A stretch of DNA of 64,000 nt, from positions 13,033,216-13,097,215 of the forward strand of contig NC_134433.1 of assembly GCF_030867145.1 (NCBI RefSeq), written 5' to 3'. The notes beneath the pieces were generated by a model, which worked only from the letters and a program-made list of their open reading frames with translations, did no database searches and was not told the origin of the DNA. A program made the translations under genes and the position numbers. This DNA is from Opisthocomus hoazin (lineage: Eukaryota; Chordata; Aves; Opisthocomiformes; Opisthocomidae). Every line of letters starts with the position of its first letter. Within the stretch, counting starts at the first letter, position 1. Positions 35,201 through 42,362 of this stretch are shown in pieces.

Positions 35201-37686
35201 GGCGACGGGCGGCGCCGCGCGGGGTCGGGGCCGGGGAGGGCGAGGAGGAGGCGGGGGCGGCGGGGCCCGGCGGCCGGTTCTCCTTCTCCGCGCCGCCGCG
35301 GCGGGTCCGCAGGCGGCGGCCGCGGGTGGGGCGCTTACCCAGCGGCTGCCGGTGGCGGTTGGCCGGCGGCGAGAAGTCAGGGTCATCCGAGGGGCTGGAG
35401 AGGGCGCTGGAACCGGCCGAGGCGGCGCTGGAACCGGCCGAGGTCGAGCTGAAGAACCGCTTGCGGTCCTGAGGCGACGAAATCCATCGGCTGGGCGGCG
35501 GCAGCGGGCGGAGGTGCCCGCGCCGCGAGTAAGTGCGGAGCAGGCGCGGCTGGAGCGGCATAGCGGGGCCGGGCCGGGCCCTGCTGAGGGGAGCCGCGGC
35601 GCCCGCCCGCCTCCGTTTCAAACGCGGTCTCGCGAGAGCGGGGCGGGGCGAGAGCGCGGCGCGGGTTTTGGCTCTTTAAAAAAATGCGCTGGAAACGTTG
35701 AATTTCAGGCGGCGACGGAGTGCGGGGTCGGCGGTGAGGCGGTGCTGGGGCTGCGGGGGTACTCCGGCGGCGCAGGACCCAAGGTGAGCGGTGCTGGGAG
35801 CCGGCTGCCGCGGTGGGAATCGAACCCGCGGTACCGGCGCACCGAGCCGCTCCTTTGCGTTTCAGGGCGTTGCGGACGTGCGGTATCAGCGCGTGCACTG
35901 CTCTGTCCGCACCGACCGAGACAGCATCACCGTGACGGCAGAGCTGTCTTTGAGCAACCCGCACCAGGTACCCGCAAAACACCGCGCTCCGCTGTTCGCT
36001 AACCCCGTCCCCTGCCGAGGTTTCCCCCCCTCGCAGCGGGAATCCCGCTCTCCCACGCCTGACGCTGCTTGGCAGAGCAAGGGGATGCTCTACTCGCAGT
36101 AGTATCTCCCCGAGGTGCTCAGCGCGTAGGAGAGGTGCTGCTCTCCTGCTCCCCTCCGGAACTGCCCCCCGTGAGGTGACCTGTGGGGTACCGCACGCCG
36201 CAGCGCTCCAGGCTGTTTCTCCCAGCCATAGCTACACACCGGCTGTGGACTCAAGGCACGGCTCGATGCCAGCACCGCACAGGGCGGTTCTTACGCTCTG
36301 AGCAAGGGTTTGCTGTTGCAACCCGTTTTCTTCCTGAAAAGACTGAAAAGCAGCTGATACTTTGTTCTTTGTATTTCTTTTTCCGTAGTTCTTAAAAAGC
36401 AGAACTGAACTGCTGGTCCCTGGAAAAATCACCTTTGACAGAGAACTGTACGTGGGGCTGAAAGAAGAGCATCACAGCACTGAGGTAGCAGAGCATCACG
36501 TAGGCAGCTCGGCCCTGCTCTTGGGCCAGCAGCAAGGGAGAAATCCAGGTGGTTTTGCTGAATCTAAAGAACCGATCAAGTTCCTAGAGCTAAATCCTGG
36601 ACTTCTCGAAGCAAATGTCTGTTCTGCCATTGAATTTAGTGAAATCGGGTTTTGACTATAGAATAAAAGCAGAGGGAGTATATCTACTAGTGCATATCAG
36701 AAAAGTTTTTAGGGTTCTGTGTTGAATGCTGTGTACCTGACAATGGTGGCTAACTCAGAAACCTCCTGTCCTGTCCGGGATTTCAGATGAATTTCCTTCT
36801 CTTTTGCTAGGGAAGAGATGCTCTTTAATCTGAAAGATTGTCCCTGGTGACTGTTGTAATCACTGTAAACACCTAAGGAAGACTCAGTAAATTTAACTCC
36901 CTCAGCCAGGCTTGCAATAAAAAAAAATTATTTCATATTGTATTGCAAAATACCTGCATAGGTAGCTTGGTGGTGCATCTAGCATAGTTTAAAGGTTCAA
37001 TGCTAGCTCAAATCATATAGCTTTCCTGGTTAAAAGCTAACCAAGAAAAAAATCACTGGCCTTGATTCTATTCCAGATTACTCTTGTCTTCCTGAAAGAC
37101 GAAGTGTTTGACCTCTTGCCTGTTATCATAGGAGGCTGTGTTGGTGGACTTCTTCTGCTGGTGTTCATTACTCTGCTCCTCTGGAAAGTGGGTATTATTA
37201 ATGCACACACAACAAAACAGAAATGGTCTTGTTAGACATTTTAATTTTTTTTGTGATTTCTGTAAGTAAGAAAGCGATATTTTCAAATGTGCACTGAAGA
37301 ACATTGGGTACTTACTGTTGTAAAACCTCAGTCTTAGGTTTTGAGGTTTTCTGAGCATTGCAGCATAACCTCTCCAGTCCTGCTTTAAAGTGCTTTGCAG
37401 AACATTTGAACGTTGTGAAATGCTTATAGATGTTCTGAAAAGTTTTGAACAACGTAGGCCTTCAGGCTTACAGCTCTGCCGGAAGTCATACATGGGTTGC
37501 ATCCTGCGTTCATGCATTCAGTTATTGCAATCCTGAGAAGGAAAAACTTTGCATTTGAAATTATGTTAAGAAAAAGCAAAAATTAATGTATTCACAAAGA
37601 CTTAATAAGTTCTTTTATTTTTTCCCCAGTGTGGCTTTTTCAAAAGAAACTATAAAACTATGATGAAGCAACAAGATACCTCCTGA
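7642..37686 (+). CDS. ITGAE: Integrin alpha-E (CD103), with two tandem I domains
   Basis: This gene encodes the alpha chain of integrin alpha-E/beta-7, which holds intraepithelial lymphocytes to E-cadherin. I resolved 36 coding exons with consensus splice sites and consistent phases; they sum to 4152 nt (1383 residues plus stop). Order of parts: signal peptide; first propeller strands (residues about 19-192); degenerate I domain (193-380); acidic linker (381-418); canonical I domain (419-611); FG-GAP propeller blades with Ca2+ loops; leg domains; transmembrane helix (about 1330-1364); an 18-residue tail with the GFFKR motif. Alignment with remembered human alpha-E is continuous from FNVD at the mature N-terminus to CGFFKR, except that an extra I domain of about 190 residues is inserted. 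HASPIN lies in intron 31 on the other strand. Exon coordinates are in the following entries. Confidence 0.93.
14628..16981 (+). other. ITGAE: ITGAE exons 7-10: extra, MIDAS-less I (vWA) domain
   Basis: Exons 14628-14749 (122 nt), 15385-15536 (152), 16204-16357 (154) and 16846-16981 (136) form an open in-frame I domain. It opens with [11 protein letters not shown] where a metal-binding I domain has DGSGS, continues with [16 protein letters not shown] and TLQHVL, then [13 protein letters not shown] where the MIDAS aspartate (TDG) should be, and ends with a helix containing [10 protein letters not shown]. All three MIDAS loops are altered. The fold-forming hydrophobic pattern and the DDFQNAK and QHVL matches to the second domain remain. 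There is no stop or frameshift and every splice site is good, so it is probably translated. I infer a structural or ligand-modulating role without metal-dependent binding. Confidence 0.88.
17597..17710 (+). other. ITGAE: ITGAE exon 11: acidic linker (X-domain counterpart)
   Basis: This phase 1-1 exon encodes 38 residues that start Pro/Asp-rich and end [14 protein letters not shown]. Human alpha-E has a comparable acidic run ([18 protein letters not shown]) in its X-domain just before its only I domain. Here the acidic run separates the two I domains. I see no RQRR-like furin site in it, whereas the human X-domain is cut there into a small and a large chain. Confidence 0.85.
17975..21085 (+). 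other. ITGAE: ITGAE exons 12-15: canonical I domain
   Basis: Exons 17975-18096 (122 nt), 19134-19285 (152), 19720-19873 (154) and 20935-21085 (151). The domain has the full MIDAS set: [14 protein letters not shown], the Thr loop in [12 protein letters not shown], and VLTDGE. It ends [12 protein letters not shown]...GIEG, where the Glu is the intrinsic-ligand residue known to relay activation to the beta I domain. It aligns almost without gaps to the human alpha-E I domain ([11 protein letters not shown] is identical apart from flanks). This is the copy expected to bind E-cadherin. Confidence 0.94.
19607..19680. repeat. two-copy direct repeat in ITGAE intron 13
   Basis: Two units of roughly 37 bp lie in tandem, each carrying CTCTTCC, TCTATCCCA and GAGGGAAGCTT with a few mismatches. 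They lie about 40 bp upstream of exon 14. This is a small local duplication with no sign of function. Confidence 0.75.
21169..25697 (+). other. ITGAE: ITGAE exons 16-21: beta-propeller FG-GAP repeats
   Basis: Exons 21169-21236, 22003-22138, 23159-23289, 23842-23982, 24932-25153, 25567-25697. They encode FG-GAP-type blades: [22 protein letters not shown], then [38 protein letters not shown] and [19 protein letters not shown]. The DxNxDGxxD-type loops bind Ca2+ on the lower face of the propeller. AVGAPLE and VGAPFY are the GAP parts. Confidence 0.93.
23324..23338. repeat. G15 run just inside ITGAE intron 18
   Basis: Fifteen consecutive G start 34 bases after the donor at 23290, followed by a TGG/TGTG-rich stretch. 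Intronic G-runs near donors can act as splicing enhancers (hnRNP H/F sites) in general; any effect here is inference. Confidence 0.9.
26477..32363 (+). other. ITGAE: ITGAE exons 22-31: leg (thigh and calf) domains
   Basis: Exons 26477-26610, 26726-26874, 27440-27568, 28969-29036, 29724-29859, 30153-30254, 30571-30647, 31573-31650, 32102-32168, 32256-32363. Matches to human alpha-E include [60 protein letters not shown] followed by [27 protein letters not shown] and [11 protein letters not shown]. There are several Asn-X-Ser/Thr sequons and conserved Cys pairs. Exon 23 starts after TGCAG at 26725; the nearer CACAG at 26737 would break the frame. Confidence 0.9.
32539..32544 (-). terminator. 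HASPIN: candidate HASPIN poly(A) signal
   Basis: TTTATT on the plus strand reads AATAAA on the minus strand, 474 bases beyond the HASPIN stop codon. It is the first such hexamer past the stop that I noticed and lies in ITGAE intron 31. Confidence 0.45.
33018..35561 (-). CDS. HASPIN: Haspin, histone H3-Thr3 kinase (intronless, nested)
   Basis: Haspin phosphorylates histone H3 Thr3 in mitosis and so recruits the chromosomal passenger complex to centromeres. The single open frame encodes 847 residues from the ATG at 35561 (human about 798). The frame stays open upstream, but no in-frame ATG precedes this one, and [15 protein letters not shown] matches the human LFRTYG start. The N-terminal half is Pro/Arg/Ser-rich and disordered, with the conserved SPQDRKRFF. 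The kinase domain starts near residue 539: glycine loop [10 protein letters not shown], Lys in VALKII (about 560), catalytic loop EHRDLHWGN (Asp about 698) and DYT replacing DFG (about 736), the haspin signature. It lies in ITGAE intron 31 on the opposite strand; being intronless, it looks like an old retrocopy, as in mammals. Confidence 0.97.
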   Translation of the reverse strand: MPLQPRLLRTYSRRGHLRPLPPPSRWISSPQDRKRFFSSTSAGSSAASAGSSALSSPSDDPDFSPPANRHRQPLGKRPTRGRRLRTRRGGAEKENRPPGPAAPASSSPSPAPTPRGAARRRRQGPPCGARRPLLCSTPQWPPPRRARRRVGRAAELSSLLLLSTSVEGGSGLGGSLELCSPPRRQPAASPGSSLQASEQLPPFAGAGSARDEAAEWSWPGSREPGPVLQKSGRVLRASVRGSCRPQAPSSPPKGTTTPQAAPVGGEHPAPYDGATSDEPCDDLSRELTKGSLPYQRGKASKYQLTPVVVLDPQEVPVWLMSVKRNKKADTQPACQQPVSPLSFQGILENKHKSTKVVSGEGSACRKACISGFSASRWGRQTRLRPKRHKNKRQQQPNNSFFRPQLRQKGMKKDVLEVSVDVRDNDYSLLNSSLSWGRVRASLSFHKRKKVTTGDSSCILCTPSAKSQLSEYQATPSAGTAQCCTWSASSMVLLAPRNSCSVLELMLTDAEKVFGECHQEGPIAFEECIPLDKMKECKKIGEGVFGEVFQIDSERGPVALKIIPIEGTERVNGEAQKSFGEILPEIIISKELSLLSEESVNRTVGFISLYSVHCVQGAYPKYLLQAWDEYHEVTGSENDRPDLFGDEQLFMVLEFEFGGSDLEHMRNRFSSVASAKSILHQVTASLAVAEQELHFEHRDLHWGNVLVKKTDVKELNYVLNGATHTIPTAGIHVNIIDYTLSRLEKDGLTVFCDLSTDEELFQGTGDYQFDIYRQMKAENSNSWTDYHPHSNVLWLHYLSDKLLKDMGYKTKESTSAMRKIKKQLSKFHKEVLSFGSAQEVLQSSSLFQ
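35617..35637 (-). promoter_or_regulatory. HASPIN: HASPIN core promoter motifs: TCTCGCGAGA palindrome and CHR-like TTTGAA
   Basis: TCTCGCGAGA at 35628-35637 is a perfect palindrome, a motif known at TATA-less, often bidirectional vertebrate promoters. TTTGAA (minus strand, 35617-35622) is the core of the CHR element used in G2/M genes. Both lie 56-76 bases upstream of the HASPIN ATG and may fall at or just upstream of the transcription start. Cell-cycle control is inferred from haspin's mitotic role. Confidence 0.5.
35709..35967 (+). other. ITGAE: ITGAE exons 32-33, inside the HASPIN CpG island
   Basis: Exons 35709-35783 and 35866-35967. They encode [20 protein letters not shown] and [20 protein letters not shown], aligning with human ASTVC...QHVE and HSVSCVIASDKENVTVAAEI. 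The exons are very GC-rich and use Gly/Ala/Arg GC-codons unlike all the other, AT-leaning ITGAE exons. Exon 32 begins 147 bp upstream (on the minus strand) of the HASPIN start codon. Both are phase 0-0. Confidence 0.85.
36389..37686 (+). other. ITGAE: ITGAE exons 34-36: membrane-proximal leg, TM helix and tail
   Basis: Exons 36389-36484, 37077-37187, 37630-37686. Exon 34 encodes [12 protein letters not shown] (human EISFNKSLYEGL). Exon 35 encodes ITLVFLKDE and then a transmembrane helix starting near [10 protein letters not shown]. Exon 36 encodes [18 protein letters not shown] and a TGA stop at 37684-37686. GFFKR is the universal alpha-chain clasp that holds the beta tail. The tail is 18 residues, about 13 shorter than the human one, and lacks its acidic end. 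Confidence 0.9.
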
Positions 37687-40537
37687 AGACTAAGCTGGCC
37701 AAAGCAGAAATCTCTGTGTTCTTTCACTGGCTTTTTGGAAATCAGAGTCGAAGCCTGGCTAAGATGCAAAACGATTCATATTCCCTGGTAGAGCTATAGC
37801 ACCGCAGAGCTTGGGACTCCCCCAAATTGCTGTTTTGAGCGTAGGAGCCTAGCTCTTTTGAGCAACCTGATTGCCTGCTTGTTTAATTTGAACTGAATAT
37901 TCACCATAGAGAGACTGCCTGGTATTGATAAACTAGACTCTTCATGAGAAATTTTGCTTTAATGTAGCTATGCTAAGAAAAATTAATCCTGGAACCTGTT
38001 AGGTTTGTGTATTGGATTGCAGTTTTAGTTGCTGTGAGGCTGAGTGGTTTTTAAGTTGATTTTAGTACTGAGTAGCTTCAGAGTAGATTGAAATAGAAGT
38101 GGATTAGGGGAAGCTTCCCATCCTGCTATTGCTGATGAAGATGGGAAGACAAGCATTTTGCATATAAATATATATGTGTATATATATACAAGTTTGTGCA
38201 TTTTAATACAGTAAAATATGTCCTTTGATGTCTCTGGTTCTTGGAATCAGAAGCATGTGCATGTGGCAATTGTTTTTTTGTACCTCGCAATCTTGTTTCC
38301 GGTTTTCAGTTGCTTTCATATCCTGGTTTGATCACAAACAAAAATTTGTGCCATAGACCTTGTTGCCAAGACTCCTCCTACATCAGGAAATATTCCCCCA
38401 AGCTAGCACAGCTCACCACACCTCTTCCAAAGCCACTGCCTGAATCGAGGGCAGAGCCAAGCAGCGAGCTGCAGTGTCAAGCACAGCAGCGTTGCCTTTC
38501 ACCCTGCTGGGTGTGTGACGGAAAGTAGGCTGAATCGTGGGCAATCTCAGTTTATCAGCTGCGGATTATCAGTAATTGGGATTTATAGGCTTTGGGAAGA
38601 GAAGGCGCCTAGCCGAACCCTGCAGCTGGCTTGGGCTAGTACTAGGTGTCTTCTTTCTTGAGCAATGAAATGATCTCAGGACCCCGCAAGTGTTCACTGT
38701 AAAGAAGGACGAGTAGAGATGGTTGGTACTGTTCCTCTCTTTGGCTTTCTCTGTCCCTAACTGTGTAGTTGTTCTATTTCTGTAGTGTTTGGCTAACCAT
38801 AAACCCCACAAATCTGATGTGTGTTTACACACAGCAGTAGATTAAACATAGATTTTCATTCAGCCCTTCAGAAGGCAAAACAGTTCCTGTCTCCTTTGGC
38901 TTAACCAATATTGCCTGATGGAAAACTAGAATTAACAAGCAAAGGGTGACCTTCATTGAGGTTTCCTTGTAAAATTCCTGTCTGGTACTCAGGTACTGCT
39001 ATTACTACATCTCTTTAAGGCCATTACAGTGATGGCCTTCATGGTGGGATGGGTGTCCTGCAGGCTGTACAAGCCTGGGTATGTCCTAGCTCTAAATTTG
39101 GCTGCCAAACAGCCAGAAGTGGAAAGTGTGAAGCACACTGGCCTACCTACTTAGGGCAAAAGTGAGAGCTACCACAGCAAGATACTGTCTGAAGAATATC
39201 GGGCCCTTGTATGGCATTCAGCAGCACAAGAGAGGCACAGAGATTTTGCGTTGTCATCCAGCTCCATCAGCAGCTCCAGCCATTCTGGCTTGAATTTTTT
39301 TCTCTCTCCCCCCTGGCTGGTTGTAGAGTTCCTTGGAGCTGCATACAGGGATGGAGTCACTCCAAATCTGCTTACAGGTGCCAGGGATTGAGGAAATGAG
39401 GCTTCCTAGGTGAGAGCTCTGAAAGGAAATTCATGTCTGAACCAAAGAACCACCTCTGTCAGGTTTTTTGTACTATTTGGAAAGAAATGCTCTTTGCCTG
39501 GTCTGAGTGGCTTTATTGTCGCTTCCCTTTGTGTAAATCCTCTTTTTTTTTTTTGTAGTGTTTTTAGTTGTATCTTCTTTAACAATAAATTCTTGGAAGA
39601 GAAGCCTGACTGTGTATTGCACTTGCTGACTGGAGGTGGTTTGAGCGTTTTGCTGTACCCTTTCCCAGGTAGCATAGCAAGTCTCCGGGGCTACTCTCCA
39701 TCACCCAGGCCGGATTTTGGCAGAGCCATTACAAAATTGTTCTTTGCACATCCCTGTGTGGAAGGACCTTTATGAGGAATTAAGTGTATGGAAAGTGGAA
39801 TGTGCTGGGCTGGGAGAGAGAATCCCTTTGGAGAGCTTCAGGCGAGAGAACTGCTCCTTTGGGGCAGCTGTGCACAGTAGTGACTGAGGTGGTGGCATTG
39901 TAAGGAAGACTTTTCAAAGGTTCCTCTTTTATTCACTTATTTATTTTTGAGTTTCAGGGCATGCTGGCTTTTCCTGGGGGAGGGAAGTGTGTTGTCTGCT
40001 TTTTTTCAGCACTCTAGACAGGTCTTGCACTGAGTGACACATGGTGTGGACAGCTGTCAGTGAAAGGACTGCAGTACACCAGCAGTTGTGGTCTTGCTGC
40101 CCATCCTCCCTCCCAGACCTGCTCCACTTCACACTGAAGTCCTACCTGTTCTGAAGCCCTTGGAGATCTCTACACTCAGATCATACTTGGTAAGTCTGGG
40201 CATAGAAAAGCTGTCAGTAGTTTTCTGATTACTCTTGTAAGGGAAGGAGTGTTAATTGTAGAAGCTGTGCTAAGAACAAGGAGTTGCAAGGAGAGTTGTC
40301 TCTTCTCAAGGCTAAATAAGCTCATCTCCTTCAGCCAGTCTTGTTATTCTGCCTCTTTCTCTGCTTTTTTTCTAGTTTCTTCTCTGAATTAAGTACCCCT
40401 CATTACTTGGATGCCTTTTGTTGTCCCTTATGGCTCTCAAGGAGGTCAGCTCTTGCAGTGCGGGATGCTATTTTCCTTTTAAGATTTTTTTTTTTCTTAA
40501 ATGCATTACAGGGTTCTGTGACTTGTAATTTCCGATG

Positions 40538-40613
40538 AGTGCCATCCAACCATTTAATTCTTTGCAATTGCTGTAAGAGATGCCAAACACATTTGCAGTA
40601 ATTGGATGGCACT
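40538..40613. repeat. 76-bp inverted repeat (hairpin)
   Basis: AGTGCCATCCAA at 40538-40549 is exactly complementary to TTGGATGGCACT at 40602-40613. A weaker TGCAA/TTGCA pairing lies inside. It could fold as a precursor-miRNA-sized hairpin or be the remnant of a small palindromic element. It has a 12-bp perfect outer stem and a loosely paired middle. Confidence 0.7.
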
Positions 40614-42346
40614 TAAGGGATTAGTCAAGACTGCCAGGACTCACAGTCATCCAAACCACAGCTGGGTTTTTGTGCTGTTTCCATGGAAGCCTTGCTGCGT
40701 CTGCTTCTAAATTTATTTGCAATCTGCATTTTGAATAAAATCCCCTGTGCAGAAGCCCTGTCAACATTTGTGGCCTTGACTTCAGTGTGCTCTGGCAGTG
40801 GCACAGTTATGTCATCTCCCTGAACGACAGGGTATTTGCAAATGACTCATTGAGAGTCATTAAACACCTGACCCCAGCCAGGCTCACACCTTAGCAGCCT
40901 GTTTGGGGTCCAGGTGTCGTGGGCAGAGAAGCTGCTGCAGATGTCCTAGAGGCCTCTGAGCTGTAAGGGTCGTTCGTGATCTTTATGCCTCAAGCAAAGA
41001 CAGCAACCTGTAGGCAGACTCACAGCTTCTCAGGGGAGGGAGGGTCTCTCTGCTCTTGAGTCAGAAATACAGACCAGTAGGGGTCAGGTCCTCAACTCTT
41101 TGCTGTTCAGGTCTGTTCTCCCAACGCTGCTCGTTAGGCTGACGTGATTTGTTGTTCTGCCTTTGTCTTGCTCTGTTGCGGGAGATGCCTCTCAGTGCTG
41201 CTGGTGGCCCAGGAGGGCAAGAGTAGATGCTTGTTCTCTACTGGTGCCGACCACCCATCCCCATCTGCTGTCTTAGCTCCGAGTCCTGGCTTGGCTCCAT
41301 CACTCCACCTTGGGATATCAGCTTCTGTTAGGTGAGCTTGGCCTGACAGATTTTGGCTATTTTTGTGGTCTGACCAAGGAGTAGGAGGTGCGGAGGTGGG
41401 TGGTGACTGACAAGAGCTGATGTATCTGAGATAGCTTTTTAATTGTATCCTTGAAGGGGAGGACAGGATGCACTTTGAGATGCTATTTTAATCAGGGGTG
41501 ATACCAGCTGCTTGTATCTTTCTGGTATGCCAGGAAGTTTTGCAAGCCTTGGGTTATAATTCCCTCAGCATGCTCAGAAGATGACAGGTTCATATATTAA
41601 ACTGTGGGAGTGTGGTGGCCTGGTGGTTAGCAGGAGAAAGTGAAGTGGCAGTCTGCTACTCAGGAAAGCTTATCAGGAAAAGGGCATAAGTAGTTCTTCA
41701 TTAGTGCAGGGTGCTGACGTAAGACCATCTGATAGGAGCCATGAAGTGTTTTGCTGGGATTGAGAGCCTGCTCGGGCAGCTTTATTTGGAGGCTAATTGG
41801 ATTGCAGCTCAAAAGAGAAATCTCCTGTCTTGTATTGTAACAGGGTGAATGAGCTGGGATGGAGCTGTGCTTGCAGCAGGTTGCCTGGACTCTCTGCCAG
41901 CTTGGCTGAACTGGCTCCAGTACGTCTGCACAGCACAGCTGGGACACATCGGCTTCTTGCTGGTGGAGACTGGCTTGGAGCACCCCCAGAGCCAAGGCCA
42001 GGGGCCAGGCTGGGGGCGTTCCTCAGGAAACCTTTTCCTCTGGGCTTCAAGTCTGAGTAGCACATGTGTTTTCCTGTGGCTGGGAAGAGCTACCAGTTGG
42101 TAGCTTTCCAGGGAGGAAAGGGCAGAGGCCTCAGTCTAGATTTTCTAGCTGTTTACGTGATGAAGGTGAAGGACAGGGATGAAGGTCTCTCCTCGGTGCT
42201 TGCAGCAAGGTAAGCTCTGACAGAGCTATCAAGTCAGGACCAGTTTCATATCTTTCTGGGTCAGGAATGATATGCACTGACAAAGAAGTAAAAAAGTGAT
42301 CTGTCGGGCCTATTCAAGAGCAGGATTTCACCTTACATCAGTAGTT

Positions 42347-42362
42347 AATGTGAATTCACATT
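42347..42362. repeat. 16-bp perfect palindrome
   Basis: AATGTGAATTCACATT reads the same on both strands. It sits in an AT-leaning noncoding stretch (about 42260-42600). It could be a dimer binding site or chance. Confidence 0.6.

Larger units (their letters stand above)
34750..36070. promoter_or_regulatory. CpG island covering the HASPIN 5' end and ITGAE exons 32-33
   Basis: This stretch is dense in CpG and very GC-rich, with sharp edges against AT-leaning flanks. It covers the HASPIN N-terminal coding part, its promoter, and two ITGAE exons. Island edges are judged by eye. In mouse, this promoter is known to drive Haspin one way and an integrin alpha-E-derived RNA (AED) the other way. Confidence 0.8.

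Noticed and set aside
35562-35621. N-terminal extension of HASPIN by 20 codons
   Set aside because: The frame is open, but it has no ATG; the first in-frame ATG is at 35561 and fits the conserved N-terminus.
34341-36002. 553-codon open frame on the plus strand, opposite HASPIN
   Set aside because: It mirrors the GC-rich HASPIN coding strand. It is Arg/Gly/Ala low-complexity, matches no family I know, and overlaps ITGAE exons 32-33 in a different frame.
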